Shown: positions 36,405-48,639 of the stretch, piece after piece
Layout of the letters: each line of letters begins with the position of its first letter
How positions within the stretch are numbered: position 1 is the stretch's first letter
Assembly (NCBI RefSeq): GCF_051014685.1
Contig: NC_135048.1
Span: forward strand, 23,826,543 to 23,890,542
Source: Ptiloglossa arizonensis
Taxonomy: Eukaryota; Arthropoda; Insecta; Hymenoptera; Colletidae
Length of the DNA: 64,000 nt
Direction of reading: 5' to 3'
Notes under the pieces: model-generated
The model's database searches: none
What the model saw: only the letters and a program-made list of their open reading frames with translations
What the model was told of the DNA's origin: nothing
Position numbers and translations under genes: made by a program

Positions 36405-36533
36405 ATTGGGTTGTTCGGAAAGTAATTTCGTTTTTTTCGGTGGAAGTGAAACACAATTTTTTTATAATGTATAATCATTTTATTAAATTATATATTCTCC
36501 ATTTTGAAAAACGAAATCACTTTCCGAACAATC
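36405..36533 (+). mobile_element. Mariner-type MITE, copy B
   Basis: Left end TTGGGTTGTTCGGAAAGTAA, right end CACTTTCCGAACAATCAA. About 129 bp with the family's GTGAAACACAATTTTTTT and ATTCTCCATTTTG interior. TA dinucleotides lie next to the left end, but the right-hand boundary is unclear. Confidence 0.85.
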
Positions 36534-36644
36534 AAATCCAGAATACAACGTTAAAGTACATCTATCGCAAACATAAACGCGAAAAGCGATCAGTTAACTC
36601 TTTTCCACGTGTTTATAGAAAGTGGTAAAGTGGGTTTTATTTTC

Positions 36645-37052
36645 AAAACCATTTTTGTGTCAAAACCATTTATGTGTCAAAACCATTTATGTGTCAAAAC
36701 CATTTTTGTGTCAAAACCATTTATGTGTCAAAACCATTTTTGTGTCAAAACCATTTTTGTGTCAAAATTATTTTTGTGTCAAAACCATTTTTGTGTCAAC
36801 ACCATTTTTGTGTCAAAACCATTTATGTGTCAAAACCATTTTTGTGTAAAAACCATTTATGTGTCAAAACCATTTTTGTGTCAAAACCATTTTGTGTCAA
36901 AACCATTTTTGTGTAAAAACCATTTATGTGTCAAAACCATTTATGTGTCAAAATCATTTTTGTGTCAAAACCATTTATGTGTCAAAACCATTTTTGTGCA
37001 AAAACCACTGATGTGTCAAAACCATTTTTGTGTCAAAACAATTTTTGTGTTT
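36645..37052. repeat. 17-bp minisatellite, ~24 copies
   Basis: Unit CAAAACCATTTTTGTGT, with T/A alternation (TTTTTG or TTTATG) and single-base indels. As 17 is not divisible by 3 and the unit has no stop in any plus phase, all three plus frames stay open and give the same rotating peptide with period 17 aa (KTIFVSKPFMCQNHLCV). The 164-codon frame 36609-37100 is therefore a repeat artefact unless shown to be expressed. Confidence 0.95.
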
Positions 37053-37635
37053 CACGCCTCGTTTCGATCTCACGGTACGACGTTCCACCGTGCAATTTAG
37101 CTCAAAATGGTCGTACCACCGTTTTCAAGAATTCGGTGTAACGCGAAGGTAGGGTTCCCAAAAACTTTGCAAACGCGGAGCTGAAACGTCGACGAGGAAA
37201 CACGGTTACACGTAGGCAAGTTTAATACGGCAGTTGCGAGATCGGCAAATAAAGCAGGCTCGGGTAAACGTTGGAGCTCTGGAGGACGGCGACTCATCGC
37301 ATAACTACGCGCGAATGTACGGCTCGGATTATCGTCCAAGGGGTGCTCGAAAAGTGCCACCCTCTCTTTAATTAAAAGAAACCTCCAGAGCCGTTGCTTC
37401 CTCTTCCTGCGCCTCGTAAATCTTACCGGTGTTCCGTGCCCGGCGGACAATCAACGGCAAAAATTTTCGCCGGAACTCGATCGCGTGGACGCCATCTTGC
37501 TTTCACCGATCCCTCTTCTTCTTTGTCATCGAGTCCCATTCCACGATTATTTTATATCTCGACGTCTAATTTCGCGAACAATCCGCTCGTAAATTGCTCG
37601 TTCACCGAGATCAAATATTTACCTCCCGGTTATAA
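37053..37635. other. Unique CpG-containing DNA
   Basis: Overlapping frames at 37097-37450 (minus, 118 codons) and 37394-37666 (plus, 91 codons) are unrecognised and lack splice support. Confidence 0.35.
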
Positions 37636-37735
37636 TATACAGGGTGTACCGATAATCGTTACGTAACTAAACAAGGTTACGCGTTGTTTATGTAAGTCGT
37701 AAAATAGAATCTTTCGCGGAAATAACGATTGTGAT
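37636..37735 (+). mobile_element. Transposon-end-like remnant (TATACAGGGTGTACC)
   Basis: Starts TATACAGGGTGTACCGATAA. Further in, GAATCTTTCGCGGAAATAAC resembles the inner part of the remnant at 9674-9810 in the same relative position. The extent of the element beyond about 37735 is not clear. Confidence 0.4.
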
Positions 37736-38283
37736 TTATTCGGTAAAACGAGTGTTACGAATGTATTTTTGTTCCTTAGGAAGTACATCTCTGAGAGAAT
37801 TTTCGTAGAGAAATTATTACACCGAAAAATATGGAAACTCGTTTGTAACTTATAGGGGGGTACTCTGGTGAAACTTCTGTTTTTAGAATAAACAAAACCT
37901 AACGCAAAAGTTCGATTCTTCAGGTTATCGATTTTTGACTCACGAATAGATCTGAAGAAGAAGAAAAAAGAAAAATTGCAAAATTTGTTTCTAACCCCTA
38001 ACCGCGGACTCCATATTGAAACATAAAAATTCTCTCTATAGTTTCTCGAATACTATTTACCATGAAATACTTCCCATCAAAAGTTCCCAATACCCGTTCC
38101 ATCTTCGTGTAACAATTAATATCAAATTACACATCCAAATATTCAATAACAATATTCCAATGTCAGAAAGCAGGATGCTCGGACAGTAACTTCTAACTTA
38201 CACCCCTTCTCACTTACAACGAAAAAATGTCGTAAGAAAATTTTAAAAACCGTCTCAATATTTTACATTTTTCGTCAAACATT
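37736..38283. other. Unique AT-rich DNA
   Basis: No gene seen. A GGGGGGTACTCTGGTGAAAC segment at 37855 weakly resembles GAGGGTACACTGGCGTTTC at 61174 and may belong to a dispersed repeat. Confidence 0.35.
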
Positions 38284-38416
38284 TGGTAATTCGAAAAGTC
38301 ATTTCATTTTTTTTTTTTTGGCGAAAATGAAACACGATTTTTTTAAAATATATAAACATTTTACTAAATCATATATACTCCACTTTGGAGAACGAAATTA
38401 CTTTCCGAACAACCCG
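38284..38416 (+). mobile_element. Mariner-type MITE, copy C
   Basis: Interior GCGAAAATGAAACACGATTT and ATATACTCCACTTTGGAGAA match the family, and the right end is TTACTTTCCGAACAACCC. The left terminus is eroded (TAATTCGAAAAGTCATTTC) and a T-run has expanded inside it. Confidence 0.8.
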
Positions 38417-39624
38417 ATGTATACATATACATCAAAATCTTGCACGCTTCGAATCGATCACGCGCTTGTGCAATCGATCGCGCCATCATCGATCACATTG
38501 CGGAAGCCGTCATTCGTAAGTCGAAAAACGAGTGTACTACTTACTCGTGAATGATACCGAACAAAGAAACGACCGATGTGAAAATTAGAGCAACACCCGT
38601 TAGATCGAGTCGCGACTCGCGCGATATTATTCCGCGGACGCGCTCGAAGCGCACTTAAGCGTTCGCTCGCGCGCTTAAATCGCTCGAGTCCCTCCCCCGC
38701 GTGCCCCAGGTCGCGCAGGGAACCCCCCTCCTTCTCACTCTCTCGTTCCCCACGAGCTACGACACGACGACGGACGCAGAATTCCGAAACACGGGGACGA
38801 GTAGAATCGACTCGACCGTAAACGGGGTTCGTTCGCGCGAGCGCATCGTTCGCGCTGAATTCGCAACAAATTCACCAGGTGGTTCGCGTGAAAGCCGATT
38901 AGAGAGAGCGAGCCGTGAGGAACAAGAAGAGGAAAGGTTGGAGGGGAGAGGAAAACAGGGAAACGACGGGGTCAAAGGTGCGCGAAAGTATGTAGGTTGA
39001 CGATGGCTACGCCATTGCACGGGGCCCGCGTCGCCTCGCCTAATTGAGCGACAATAACACGTCCAACCGTGGCGTCGGTGCACTCGATGGGTGGTTGGTC
39101 GGTTGGTCGGTCGGTTGGTTGGTTGTTGTCCCGTGTCCTCGTCCGTTATCGTTCATCATACGTAACGCGGGATTGAATTACGAGAGGAGTTCTGGCGGCT
39201 GATTATGATTCATGGGGGCGGCCAATGACGAAAGGCCCGCGGATAACGCCGGGTCCGTGATTCGATTCTCGCGCGACGTTTACTTCGTTCCGGGCGAATA
39301 TCGCGACCGATTCGCTTATAGCGCGTACAGCTCGCGCGTACAGCTCGCGCGCACGGAATTCTAAACGGAGAACGATCTTTCTCGTGACATTGTGCGTTCT
39401 CGCGGTGAATACAATTTTGTGTTTCGAAAGGGGGACAAAAGGGGTGTCGGATCCGTGGATTCGTCGTTAGGAGAGAAGTGACCATAGTCTCGAACCCATC
39501 CCTTGTTGAACGCGCTTATTTCGTTAAGTAGGTGCTGCGAGGAGTGGGATAAGTAGGTCTGAGTAGTACCATGGAACAATGGAATCGTTTGTTTCCTATT
39601 CGGTATTAGCGAGAGACGCCATTG
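38417..39624. other. CpG-rich unique block
   Basis: CpG-rich at 38600-39400, with a GGTTGGTC simple repeat at 39092-39130. A plus frame of 100 codons (38701-39000) and minus frames overlap. No domain, TATA box or splice pair supports any of them. Confidence 0.35.
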
Positions 39625-40250
39625 ATTTACAGTTTTGCGAAATTGTTTTGTTTGGTGTCTTTTCTTTGATTTAGTTTGATTTTTAAATTGTTTAGTGTCC
39701 AATCTACGATTTAATTTGATTTATAAATTTAGTGTCTTTTCTTTGGGTTAGTTTGATTTTTAAATTTGTTTAGTGTCTACTTTTTAATTTAGTTTGATTT
39801 GTAAATTTAGTGTCTTTTCTTTGGATTAATTTGATTTGTAAATTGTTTAGTGTCCACTCTTTGATTTAGTTTGATTTGTAAATTCAGTACCTTTTCTTTA
39901 GTTTAGTTAATTTGTTTTGTTTAGTGTCTTTTCTTTGATTTAGTTTGATTTTAAAATTGTTTAGTGTCTACTCTTTCATTTAGTACAGTTTGTAAATCTA
40001 GTGTCTTTTCTTTGGATTAGTTGGATTTGTAAATTTTTTAGTGTCTACTTTTTAATTTAGTTCGATTTGTAAATTTAGTATCTTTTCTTTGTTTAGTTTG
40101 ATTTGTTAATTATTTAGTGTCTATTCTTTGGTTCAGTTCGATTTGTAAATTGGTAAATCTTAGCTTCTATTCAGATTGGTTAGTAAATTGGTAAATCTTC
40201 TCTTCCATTTAGATCGATTTGTAAATTTGTAAGTTTTCTCTTCGGTGTGG
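39625..40250. repeat. ~40-bp T-rich minisatellite
   Basis: Units of TTTAGTGTCTTTTCTTTGGA plus TTAGTTTGATTTGTAAATTG in alternating long and short forms, about 15 in all. It decays on the right into TTGGTAAATCTTCTCTTCC variants. Confidence 0.88.
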
Positions 40251-40556
40251 TTTCGTGTCTAAATATGAGTTTCTCGTTTCTAATTTATACAAGTAGGGCA
40301 GAAGTGATGATCTGTACGGTTGTTTAACCGTTTAGTAAAGAGAATAATAAAGGAGGATATGTATTTAGAACAATCTCTTTTTCTCCGAGTCTAACCCCTA
40401 AGGATTCTCTTCCTCCGAGTCGAGATACTTTCTAGACTTAAACACTCGGAGCATGCATTGTACCGTATTACAGAAACACGATATACACGTGTTAGGAATA
40501 GATCGAGTATTCTTGTACGATAAGAAACGTTCGACAAGGAACCTCAACCACGGTTC

Positions 40557-40910
40557 ATGAAAGTTGCAGCCAGTGCAAGCAAAAATAAGGATGCAGCTAC
40601 CTTTTCTCAGCTATGGAAACTCGAGTTTAATAACCCACAGCTGTGTTCCCCGGAGATTTTTACGATGTTTGAAGGGACGAGTCTAGAAGTGAGTCAACCG
40701 TGTCGTAGGAATGCGATGTACACATGTTGCAACATGTTAAATACGTCTAGACGATAAGAAATAATTTACAAGATCGTCTGAACACTGTTTATGCAATTTT
40801 TCCAGGTTCGTAGAGTTCACGTAATAACACTGTGCAGAATACCACGCTACAATTGAGACGAGAAACACAAAACTATTTAACTTTAATCATTTTGCAAAGA
40901 AACGTATTAG
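40557..40910 (+). CDS. Candidate two-exon small ORF or lncRNA
   Basis: Exon A ends at 40688 with GTCTAGAA|GTGAGT. The next acceptor, TTTATGCAATTTTTCCAG, ends at 40805, giving a 117-bp intron. Exon B (40806-40910) ends ATTAG|GTGAGT. An open frame starts at ATG 40557 (MKVAASASKNKDAATFSQLW) and crosses the junction in phase 0, then stops within exon B at TGA after about 60 codons (last residues VITLCRIPRYN). All three frames of exon B contain a stop, so if spliced as drawn the RNA either codes for this small protein or is non-coding. No family recognised. Part of exon A overlaps one arm of a diverged inverted repeat, so a transposon origin is possible. Confidence 0.25.
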
Positions 40911-41247
40911 GTGAGTACATACATCGTGTATATAGAGCACAAGCTGGATACCTCCATTTGGTTGCCCCGTTACCCAATATTGCAGTTTCGAATTAAAAGT
41001 ATTCAAATTAAAAATTGAGAAACAACCTGGAGACCTCCCACTTACAAAGCAAATTCTCCGATCCCTTGCCTCGTACACTTTCCCACAAAAAGTTTAAAAT
41101 TAATCTCAGCTGTGAAACCATGTTCTATAGAACATCATCGTTCCTGTAGACTACACGTTGGAACAATATTCTACAGAACATCGTCATTGCTGTAGATTCG
41201 TGCTCCAAATATCATTAAAATCTCCAGGGGGACACAGCTGTGTATCT
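40632..41247. repeat. Diverged inverted repeat pair
   Basis: CCACAGCTGTGTTCCCCGGA near 40632 is inverted as GGGGGACACAGCTGTGT near 41228. Similarity continues through AGATTTTTACGATGTTTG over about 45 bp. The interior holds a ~60-bp direct duplication (TTCTATAGAACATCATCGTT / TTCTACAGAACATCGTCATT) at 41119-41200. It may be an old non-autonomous element. Confidence 0.5.
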
Positions 41248-43044
41248 TCTTATAAGTTGTGCTAATTCTCTCCAAAGTACTGCTCTAATGCTACCTCGAG
41301 ATAAATAGGTACAAATGCGACGCGTCCTTCGCTATTCTCGTCGATGTCCAAACGTTACGTCTCTCGTGAAACTTAAGATTCCAAACGTTAACGTTTTTTC
41401 CTTCGTCCACGTGTTTCGAATGGATTTGAACGTATTTGTGAACGATCGTTTCAGTCCACCTTGGTATCCGTGTAAATCGACGACTAATTGTACGAACGAC
41501 TCACGATCCGAACGTTGTTCAAGAGACTCGGTTCGCGGTGTCGTTCCTCGGTAAAGCGATTTCCAAATCGCGAGAATCTTCGCGTCGGTTACTCACCGCT
41601 TCGACGGAAGCGATTGGCGCGTGTAGAACGAGCGAACAGGAAACACAAGCTGGAACAGTGGGGATGTTGCGCGGCAGAAATCACCGAGTCTCGGGATCCG
41701 TGCACAATTGCAACGGTCGTGAAACATACAGTGGAAATCCTGACTGGGCTGAATTTGATCTAGCAGTGAACAGGACCCGGACGCTAGGTAACAATAGTCG
41801 ATGTCCTGCGCTCGAATTCTTATCCGAAGGTTGTTAAGGCGATACGTTATCAGTGTCTTGATTCGCCTCTTCTTCCCTTTACGGTTCTTTCGCGTTGCAG
41901 TCGTTGGATCTATCTCGTAAATAACGAGGGAAGTAAATCTCCCGGGGAATCGTTCGTGGAAGATAACGGCTCGCGAAATGTGTCGCGAGAATATCAGAGA
42001 GACGCGGAGGACAACGTTTCCCTTTGGCTCGTATTTTAAAGCGGAGAGGAACGCCTGAAACTTTGCGACGTCGAATAAAAGCCACTTAGAAAGGATGCCT
42101 TAAAAGTGCCTCGAGCGAGAACCGTCTGAGCGCGACCGATCGAACGAGAACTCCAAAGTGACACGACCCATAGGGGAAGGAAGGAAACCTAGTCACCCTT
42201 TCCTACCTCGTGTAACCCACTCCAGCCCCTCTGCACGGCCAACAGCCCGGAGAGAGGGCATTTAAATTGTAGCCACTTCCACGGAGGAGAGGGTCGGACA
42301 CTCGGGGCGACGAAAAAAGTCAATTGACCCTCTGCGCGCCAACTACTTAAAACAACATCACTCCTCGGTGAAGTGAGTCGGATGACTTTGCGGAATGATA
42401 AACGACGCGGCGAGGGCGAGGAGGAGCCAATAGATGAATCGACCGTACGATCGAACGAAACGCGGCGTTACCGAGCCACGCCGCGGAAAAACCGTTCTCT
42501 CTGCGCGTGGTATCGTTCAGGAGATCGCAAAACGACGGAAAAAGTTCGCATAAACGATTCACTGTGCTCGCTGCGACCCCCACGGCGCGCCACTCGCGAG
42601 TCCTCGTGTTTTGCAGATCGAGTAGTTTCGATCGCGTGGATGTTCAAACGGTTGGTGAACCGCCGGTGAAATTCGTCGAAAGCGGAAGAAGGCACCAGAG
42701 AACGGTGTAGAGGGTCCAGGGAGAAAATTCCGACTGCCCAAGGTCACCGTCAAGGAACCGTTCACCTACCCCCCACTCCGTTTTCTGGATCGTTGATTCA
42801 CTAGGAGGCAGTTGTGATATTATCTTCTACACAGAATGTAGAAATACTCTCGAGATTGCTAGGAATCTTTATCGTCAATCTCGAGCTCTGAGAGCGATCT
42901 GACACGCACTGCATTTAACGGCAAATATTTTCTTCACTTTCGATCCATGCAATTTGATTTGAACTTTGATGATGCTTAGAAATCTACCGACCGTCGACGA
43001 AAACGTGGAATCTTTTCTCGAGAGAATGTTCCTCGCGTGAATAC
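41248..43044. other. CpG-rich unique DNA, no gene called
   Basis: Open frames of 92-100 codons at 41488-41837 (plus) overlap each other. A minus-strand donor-like GAAGCG|GTGAGT lies at 41596, but I could not find a matching acceptor with an unambiguous frame. Frames at 42347-42765 occupy both strands. Confidence 0.35.
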
Positions 43045-43243
43045 GAATCGAAAAGTCCTTTACCGTTTCGCGATCCGAGGCTTCGTTACCGAGATACAAG
43101 CGTTCAAAGTTCCACCGCGCGCGTGAGCGCGCATCAGCTGATCGGGATGCAATGGCGCCGGAAAGACTCACCGGCGTAAATTTCGATCGCTCGTATCTCG
43201 GTAACGGAGCTTCCGATCGAAAAACGGTAAAGGACTTTTCTCT
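43045..43243. mobile_element. Palindromic repeat element, ~73-bp arms
   Basis: The left arm (43045-43117) and right arm (43173-43243) are inverted copies sharing AAAAGTCCTTTACCGTTT and CGTTACCGAGATAC. Weaker similarity extends outward to about 43006 and 43289. The arms even encode related peptides on opposite strands (YLGNEASDRETVKDFS and YLGNGASDRKTVKDFS), which explains the frames at 42875-43171 and 43152-43454. The core contains a short GCGCGC palindrome. Interpreted as a MITE-like dispersed repeat. Confidence 0.65.
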
Positions 43244-43289
43244 TTATTTTCGCACGAACAATCCATCCCGAGGGAAAGAATTTTTTTTT

Positions 43290-44533
43290 TGTCTTAAACC
43301 AACGCGCACGATACAAAAATTGAGAAATTCGTGCGGTGAGAAACGTAACCGCGTTCACGGTCGAAAGAAAAGTCGTTCGCGGATCGCGGAGCTACCGTTA
43401 GCGAGCGCGGGCGATTCGCGAGCGTTCACTGGCGCGCACGATCCTTGGTGGTAGAACGCGTTCGCGTCGTGGCCGCGACACTGGCCTCCTGGAAACCTGG
43501 CTAGGTTCGCGGAACGTGCTCGACTTCCGTCAAAAGAAAGCCGCGTGCCGTGCGCGCCGCGATCCGCTCGCGACTCGTCGCGATTTCCTCGTCGCGCATC
43601 AATCGCGCGAGCACAGACCGACGGGGTCGTAAATCCTCGTTCTTCGGCGCCGAGGTCGCGTCCGGTCGTTTGTACGTCATAAACCTGTTTACGGCCGCTC
43701 TAATCAATGAGAATTTATAATAACCGGCGCGCAACCAGAAAAAACTTCTCCTACGCCGGAGCGACGCGACTCGCTCTGACTCGCTCTAACTCGCTCCCTC
43801 GCTCGTCCAGACGAGGGGTTGGGTTTTGCGGCTATTCGTCCATCGATCCGCGGAACTTGTTCGCGTTTAGAAACCGAACATCAACGTCCAGATGCTTCTA
43901 ATTTATCGATAATTGGCGAATGATTAGCCAACCGACGAGACGTATTTTCGACGAGAGTTTTTCTACGCGCACAGGTCGCGAAAAAACCACGGCTCGTTCC
44001 AGTGAGTTGCACTTGCAGGTTTCTCGTCGCGCAAGGGTGGTTAATCGGCAGGGCGATCGATTAGCTGGAAGTTTTAATTTTCTTTTTAGCGGAACGGAGT
44101 TACGTTACGCTTCTTTTTTTCTTTTTTTTTTTTGCTTTATGAAAGTGTAGAAAATAATTTTCGTTCATGGAACGGTTGTGTCGTTTCCTCCACGATTGTT
44201 TCAACGATTGTTTCAACGATTCACTCGAGAGGACCGTGGAATCTTTCGATCGTAACGCAATCCTCGCAAAAAAACGAGGAATTAATTTCGTTGTTTCGAA
44301 TGTTCCAATTTTTTCGATTTAAAAACTTTCGCCAAGCCCCGAAGTAATTTCAAACTATTCGCCGTATCGCGCGCGGAGCCATACCCTGAAAATGATATTA
44401 CGGATAGTTCGAAACTAGCGAATTAACGAAGAATTTTGCGTGACATCGGAGCCCCACAGGCGGAAAACTATGGTCCAATTAAATTTTGTTATTATACAAA
44501 CTCACGTCTCGCTCGTAAAATTTAATCGTACGA
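43290..44533. other. CpG-rich then AT-rich unique DNA
   Basis: Short frames on both strands to 44350, with a T-run at 44107-44133. No gene supported. Confidence 0.4.
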
Positions 44534-45185
44534 TTATTCCGTTTTCTACTTATTTTTCTGACTCTTCTATTTTACACAGAATTATTACTATATCAAATAC
44601 CACCGAAAATTTTACTTCTGTTGAATTAACTACTGGTAGAGAATACAGAACTTATTGTTAGTACCAGTAGAGAGTTAACAGGAGTCAGTTATTCCAATCC
44701 AAAGAGTCGACGAATTCATTATTCCGGTTTCTACTTATCTTTCTGACTCTTCTGTTTTATACAGAATTATTACTATATCAAATACCACCGAAAATTTTAT
44801 TTTTGTTCAATTAACTACTGATAGAAAATACAGAACTTAGGACTAGTAGAGAGTTCGCACGAGTCAGTTCAGAATTATTACTATATCAAATACCACCGAA
44901 TTATTACTATATCAACTACCACCGAAAATTTTACTTCTGTTCGATTAACTACCGATAGAGAAACAGAACTTAGGACCAGTAGAGAGTTCACACGAGTCAG
45001 TGGTTCCAATCCAAAGAGTCGACAAATTCATTATTCCATTTTCTACTTATCTTTCTCACTTTTCTGTTTTATTCAGAAATAAATTCTGTTCGATTAACTA
45101 CTGGTAGAGAATACAGAACTTAGCACCAGTGGAGAGTTCACACGAGTCGGTTGTTCCGGTCCAAAGAGTCGACGAATTCATTTAT
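44534..45185. repeat. Tandem array, ~150-190-bp units x4
   Basis: TTCTACTTATCTTTCTGACT, ATTATTACTATATCAAATAC and TCCAAAGAGTCGACGAATTC recur with internal deletions. One unit contains a doubled ATTATTACTATATCAAATAC block (44874-44925). Confidence 0.88.
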
Positions 45186-46276
45186 CGGTGGAAATCAAGA
45201 TTCGCGTGTATCGGTGATAAACAGGTCCTAGCCTATGGGCGCCATTGCTAACTTAGGCCTGGGAACGGTTCCCATACACCGATGAGCGTAAAACAGTGTG
45301 GACTGGAACAACTGTTTTCTTCCGCGAATAGAAACCCGTCCCATCGACCGTCGCTGTTCACCGCTGCGCCCTGGAAGTTGTCCAAGGGCTCTTAATCTAG
45401 TTCTCCTAACTGGAAACGCGTGAAACGGTACCAACGCGTGCAACACGAAGTACGTTGAAACGTGGGTAAGGAGTTGTCCAAGTTTTCCGCGGCTCGTCGC
45501 CTTGTTTTTCGCCCGGACCGTGTCCAGTGTCTCGTAATCCTTAAGTGGTCCATTGTTTAACCTGGCGACCACGATTCCTCGCGAACCAATTCACCGACCG
45601 ATCTTGTAATTTCAACCACGTGCAAAGTAAACGTGCAGACAGGTCCCATACGTGCGAGAATCGACCGAATATTTTGAATACTCTCTTCCTAAACTACCAA
45701 AAATTCTATAAAAAAAAGAAAATTTGTTCTTCTTTCGATCTTGAATCATTCAACTTGGAACTTACTCGCGAGAGCGTACAAATGGAACAGTAATCCTATT
45801 TTCCGTTTCCAAGTACCAGCAGCTAACAATTTCGATCACCGAGTACTGTGACTCTATAGAGAACATTATTAATAACTATTCTACTGTTATAGCAAATCAC
45901 GCGAAAAAATTCATGTAACGTTCTCTTAAGTGTACCAATAAACTCACAAAATTTCATTTTAATAGATCACGTATTGCTCTTAAAAAAAAATCCTAAAGAC
46001 TGTCCAATTTCTCAATCTCTAACATTCTCACCTAGGCTCACTTTTGAACCTACTCGCCCCGTTGACGCAAGATGATCGCTACCCGGTCATTATCCTCGAG
46101 AATGTACCTACTCTCCAAAACCCATCGACCTCGAACCCCAAATCCAAACCGTGTGGAAATCAAATAACAATAACATCGCCCGAGAGAAAAAGCCCGCGTC
46201 TCCTATCCCCCCAGACCTAACCCACTCAGCGCGAGCGAAAGGCACTCCGTCACTCCCATATGCGCACAAGGGTGAT
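45186..46276. other. Unique DNA, no gene called
   Basis: A minus frame of 115 codons (45228-45572) begins VARLNNGPLKDYETLDTVRA and has mixed composition, but neither splice sites nor a family can be assigned. A minus donor-like CGCGA|GTAAGT lies at 45771 without a good acceptor. Confidence 0.3.
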
Positions 46277-46311
46277 GTATAAAAAAAAAGAAGTCAAAGG
46301 ATACGGAACAG
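46277..46311 (+). promoter_or_regulatory. Candidate TATA/initiator core promoter
   Basis: TATAAAAAAAAAG at 46277 is followed 32 bp later by ACAGTC, close to the arthropod initiator (TCAGT-like), which is the expected TATA-to-start spacing. A second TATAAAAAG lies at 46419, in a similar setting but with a poorer initiator. No coding exon was identified downstream, so this rests on spacing alone. Confidence 0.22.
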
Positions 46312-48639
46312 TCGCAAGAAGACGTTCAATTAACACGTGCTCGCAAATCATCTCCGGGCGTAGATTCGGACAGCTCGATATCCAGTGACCCAGGTCAGTC
46401 ACCGTTCTCGAAGACGTATAAAAAGATGATAGGTTTAACGGTTAGCAGAGCTCGTGTTGAGCGTTACGCTCCTCTCTATCCGAGAAATACGTACTCTCCG
46501 TAACGATATCTCGGTGCAACGGTATTGCTCCTCGGAGGGGTTCATAAATCTCGGTTCCCCGCCAGTTTTCATCGACGTTAACGCGATACATCCTCGATGA
46601 CCGTCCCGCGTAATGCGTTTACCGTCTGAGCAGACGTCATTAGTCAGGATCGACGGCAAAACATTGGGTCAAGCATCGTACCGACACGCTAGAATACGTC
46701 CCATGCTCGTACATCATTTGCATCGCTGTTCACTACCAACCCACCCTCTGTCATCGCGGAATCTCGCGCGTTGTTGTTTGCACGATTCGAACAATAACCT
46801 GGCTCCGTGATAGAGAATTTATACAGGCTGGGGAGGAGGGCTAATTAAAGACCTCGTTGTTTAATCTCTGGCCGGTAATTGCGTTTGCTCGATACCTAGC
46901 CAGATCCGATCTTTCCTCGTCACTCGGTGCGATCGTTGTTACAAAGTGGAGAGACACTTCAGTTACGCAAACTTTCATTATACCCCGTCGTTTATTGTAC
47001 GGTGAGCCAGCCCCACTTTTTGTTCCGCGACACCGTGCCAGCTCGTGCTCGAAGGATAGTCCGCGATTCCTGTTCGGGGAATGTATGCGCACGATTTAAC
47101 CCTTTAACGTACGATCCTCTGTCAGAGACTCGGTCGACCGTCCAAAATACACAAACCCGTGTGACTCGCCACGGTGAACGTTTGATACGCTTCTTAGTGG
47201 CGGTTGGTTACTTGAAACGTTAACCTACATAATGTAAACGCCGCCTTTCGCCGGGGTTGGAACGAAACCGCCATTGTCGGGGAGGCACGATTAACGGAAT
47301 TTACGGAACTGGAACAATGGTACGTTTCCCAAGAAATTGATCGTTCTCTATTTTGGGTTGAATTGATGGAAAGGGGGGAAAAAATTCTATGAACGAACGC
47401 GGACAGTCTCGTATGATCGTAAATTCTATGGGGGTCGGTACCGACCGTTTCAAGTTTTTTATATTGTACCTTGGAGTAGAGTGAAATGAAACTTTTCAAA
47501 AAGTGATTCTCAACGTGACTTGACAAGAAAGGAAAATTTGTTTCAGAGACATTGAAGGATTAATTATTCACGACCAATGAAAATGTAATGTTTCGGATCA
47601 GTGGATTTTTAAGAGTCAAGGGGTTGGTGCTCGAGAACGTTAGTAAATTATATTTGTACGTTAATGTGGAATAATATTCTGTGAAATTTTAATTACTCAC
47701 GAAGGATAATGTTTAATCGACTTTTTCTTTATTCTCGAGCCAGTTCGTTTCAATTAGCTCTACTTCGATAAATCCACAAATAAATGGAACAAATAATTTC
47801 CTTTGCAATACTATTCGTACCAGTGGATGAATATCGAAAAAAAAATATGTGCACTGGGGGGTTAATAAAATGTCAGTACAAGCGTGCGCGTAGTTTCGGT
47901 CGATGAAAACGATATAAAAAATAAAAAAAAAACGTTACAAGGTATGCGCTCCGACGATACCGCGTGTACGATGTCACGCACGCGTGATAACGGCCGTGGA
48001 AGGTTTCACCGCGCGCCGGACCGATGAGACCGGGGAAAATCTCGTTCTTCTCCCCCCTCTAGCTATTAAATTTGCTCGGAGAACCCGTCGATATCGAAAG
48101 ATTGAAACTTTTCTTGAAATCCGATTTAACGAGATCGAAACTTTCGACGAATATTCGAACTCGTTACAAGATAATGGCGGCACTCGGGACGCCGGGGAAA
48201 TTTAATTTATTTCCGTTAAATATTTCAACCGGCCACAATCTGTCGACGCGGTGAATTGATTTCGATAATGTCGTTCGATTAATTGCTCGGTGGTGGCAAC
48301 GGGTTATCGACGCAGTATACCGCGAACAGTGAATTTCGCTCCATTATTCTCCAACTACGGGCCGGGATTCGCGGATATCCGCTCGGCCCAATCGCGCGCG
48401 TCCATGTTGCACTCGCGCGGAGAAGTACCGATGCAATCGAAAGTTCTCGATGTACCGTGCGTTTATGGGAAAATGGTCAGCGGAAGGAACACGGGTGCGA
48501 TTGGTCGTAGCGGATCAACCACGCCTATACGCACCAGTGATCTCAGTCGCGGTGTACGATTGGCGGAAATGGTTCTCGTGTACTACCAATCGCGTCGCTT
48601 GACACGTCGACCTTCTTCTCGTCGATGGATAGTACATAT
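46312..48639. other. Unique DNA, no gene called
   Basis: A TTAACCCTTTAACG end-like motif lies at 47096. The plus frame 48290-48658 (122 codons) is open but its 3' end runs into the first unit of the following satellite. Other frames overlap on both strands. No domain was recognised. Confidence 0.3.
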
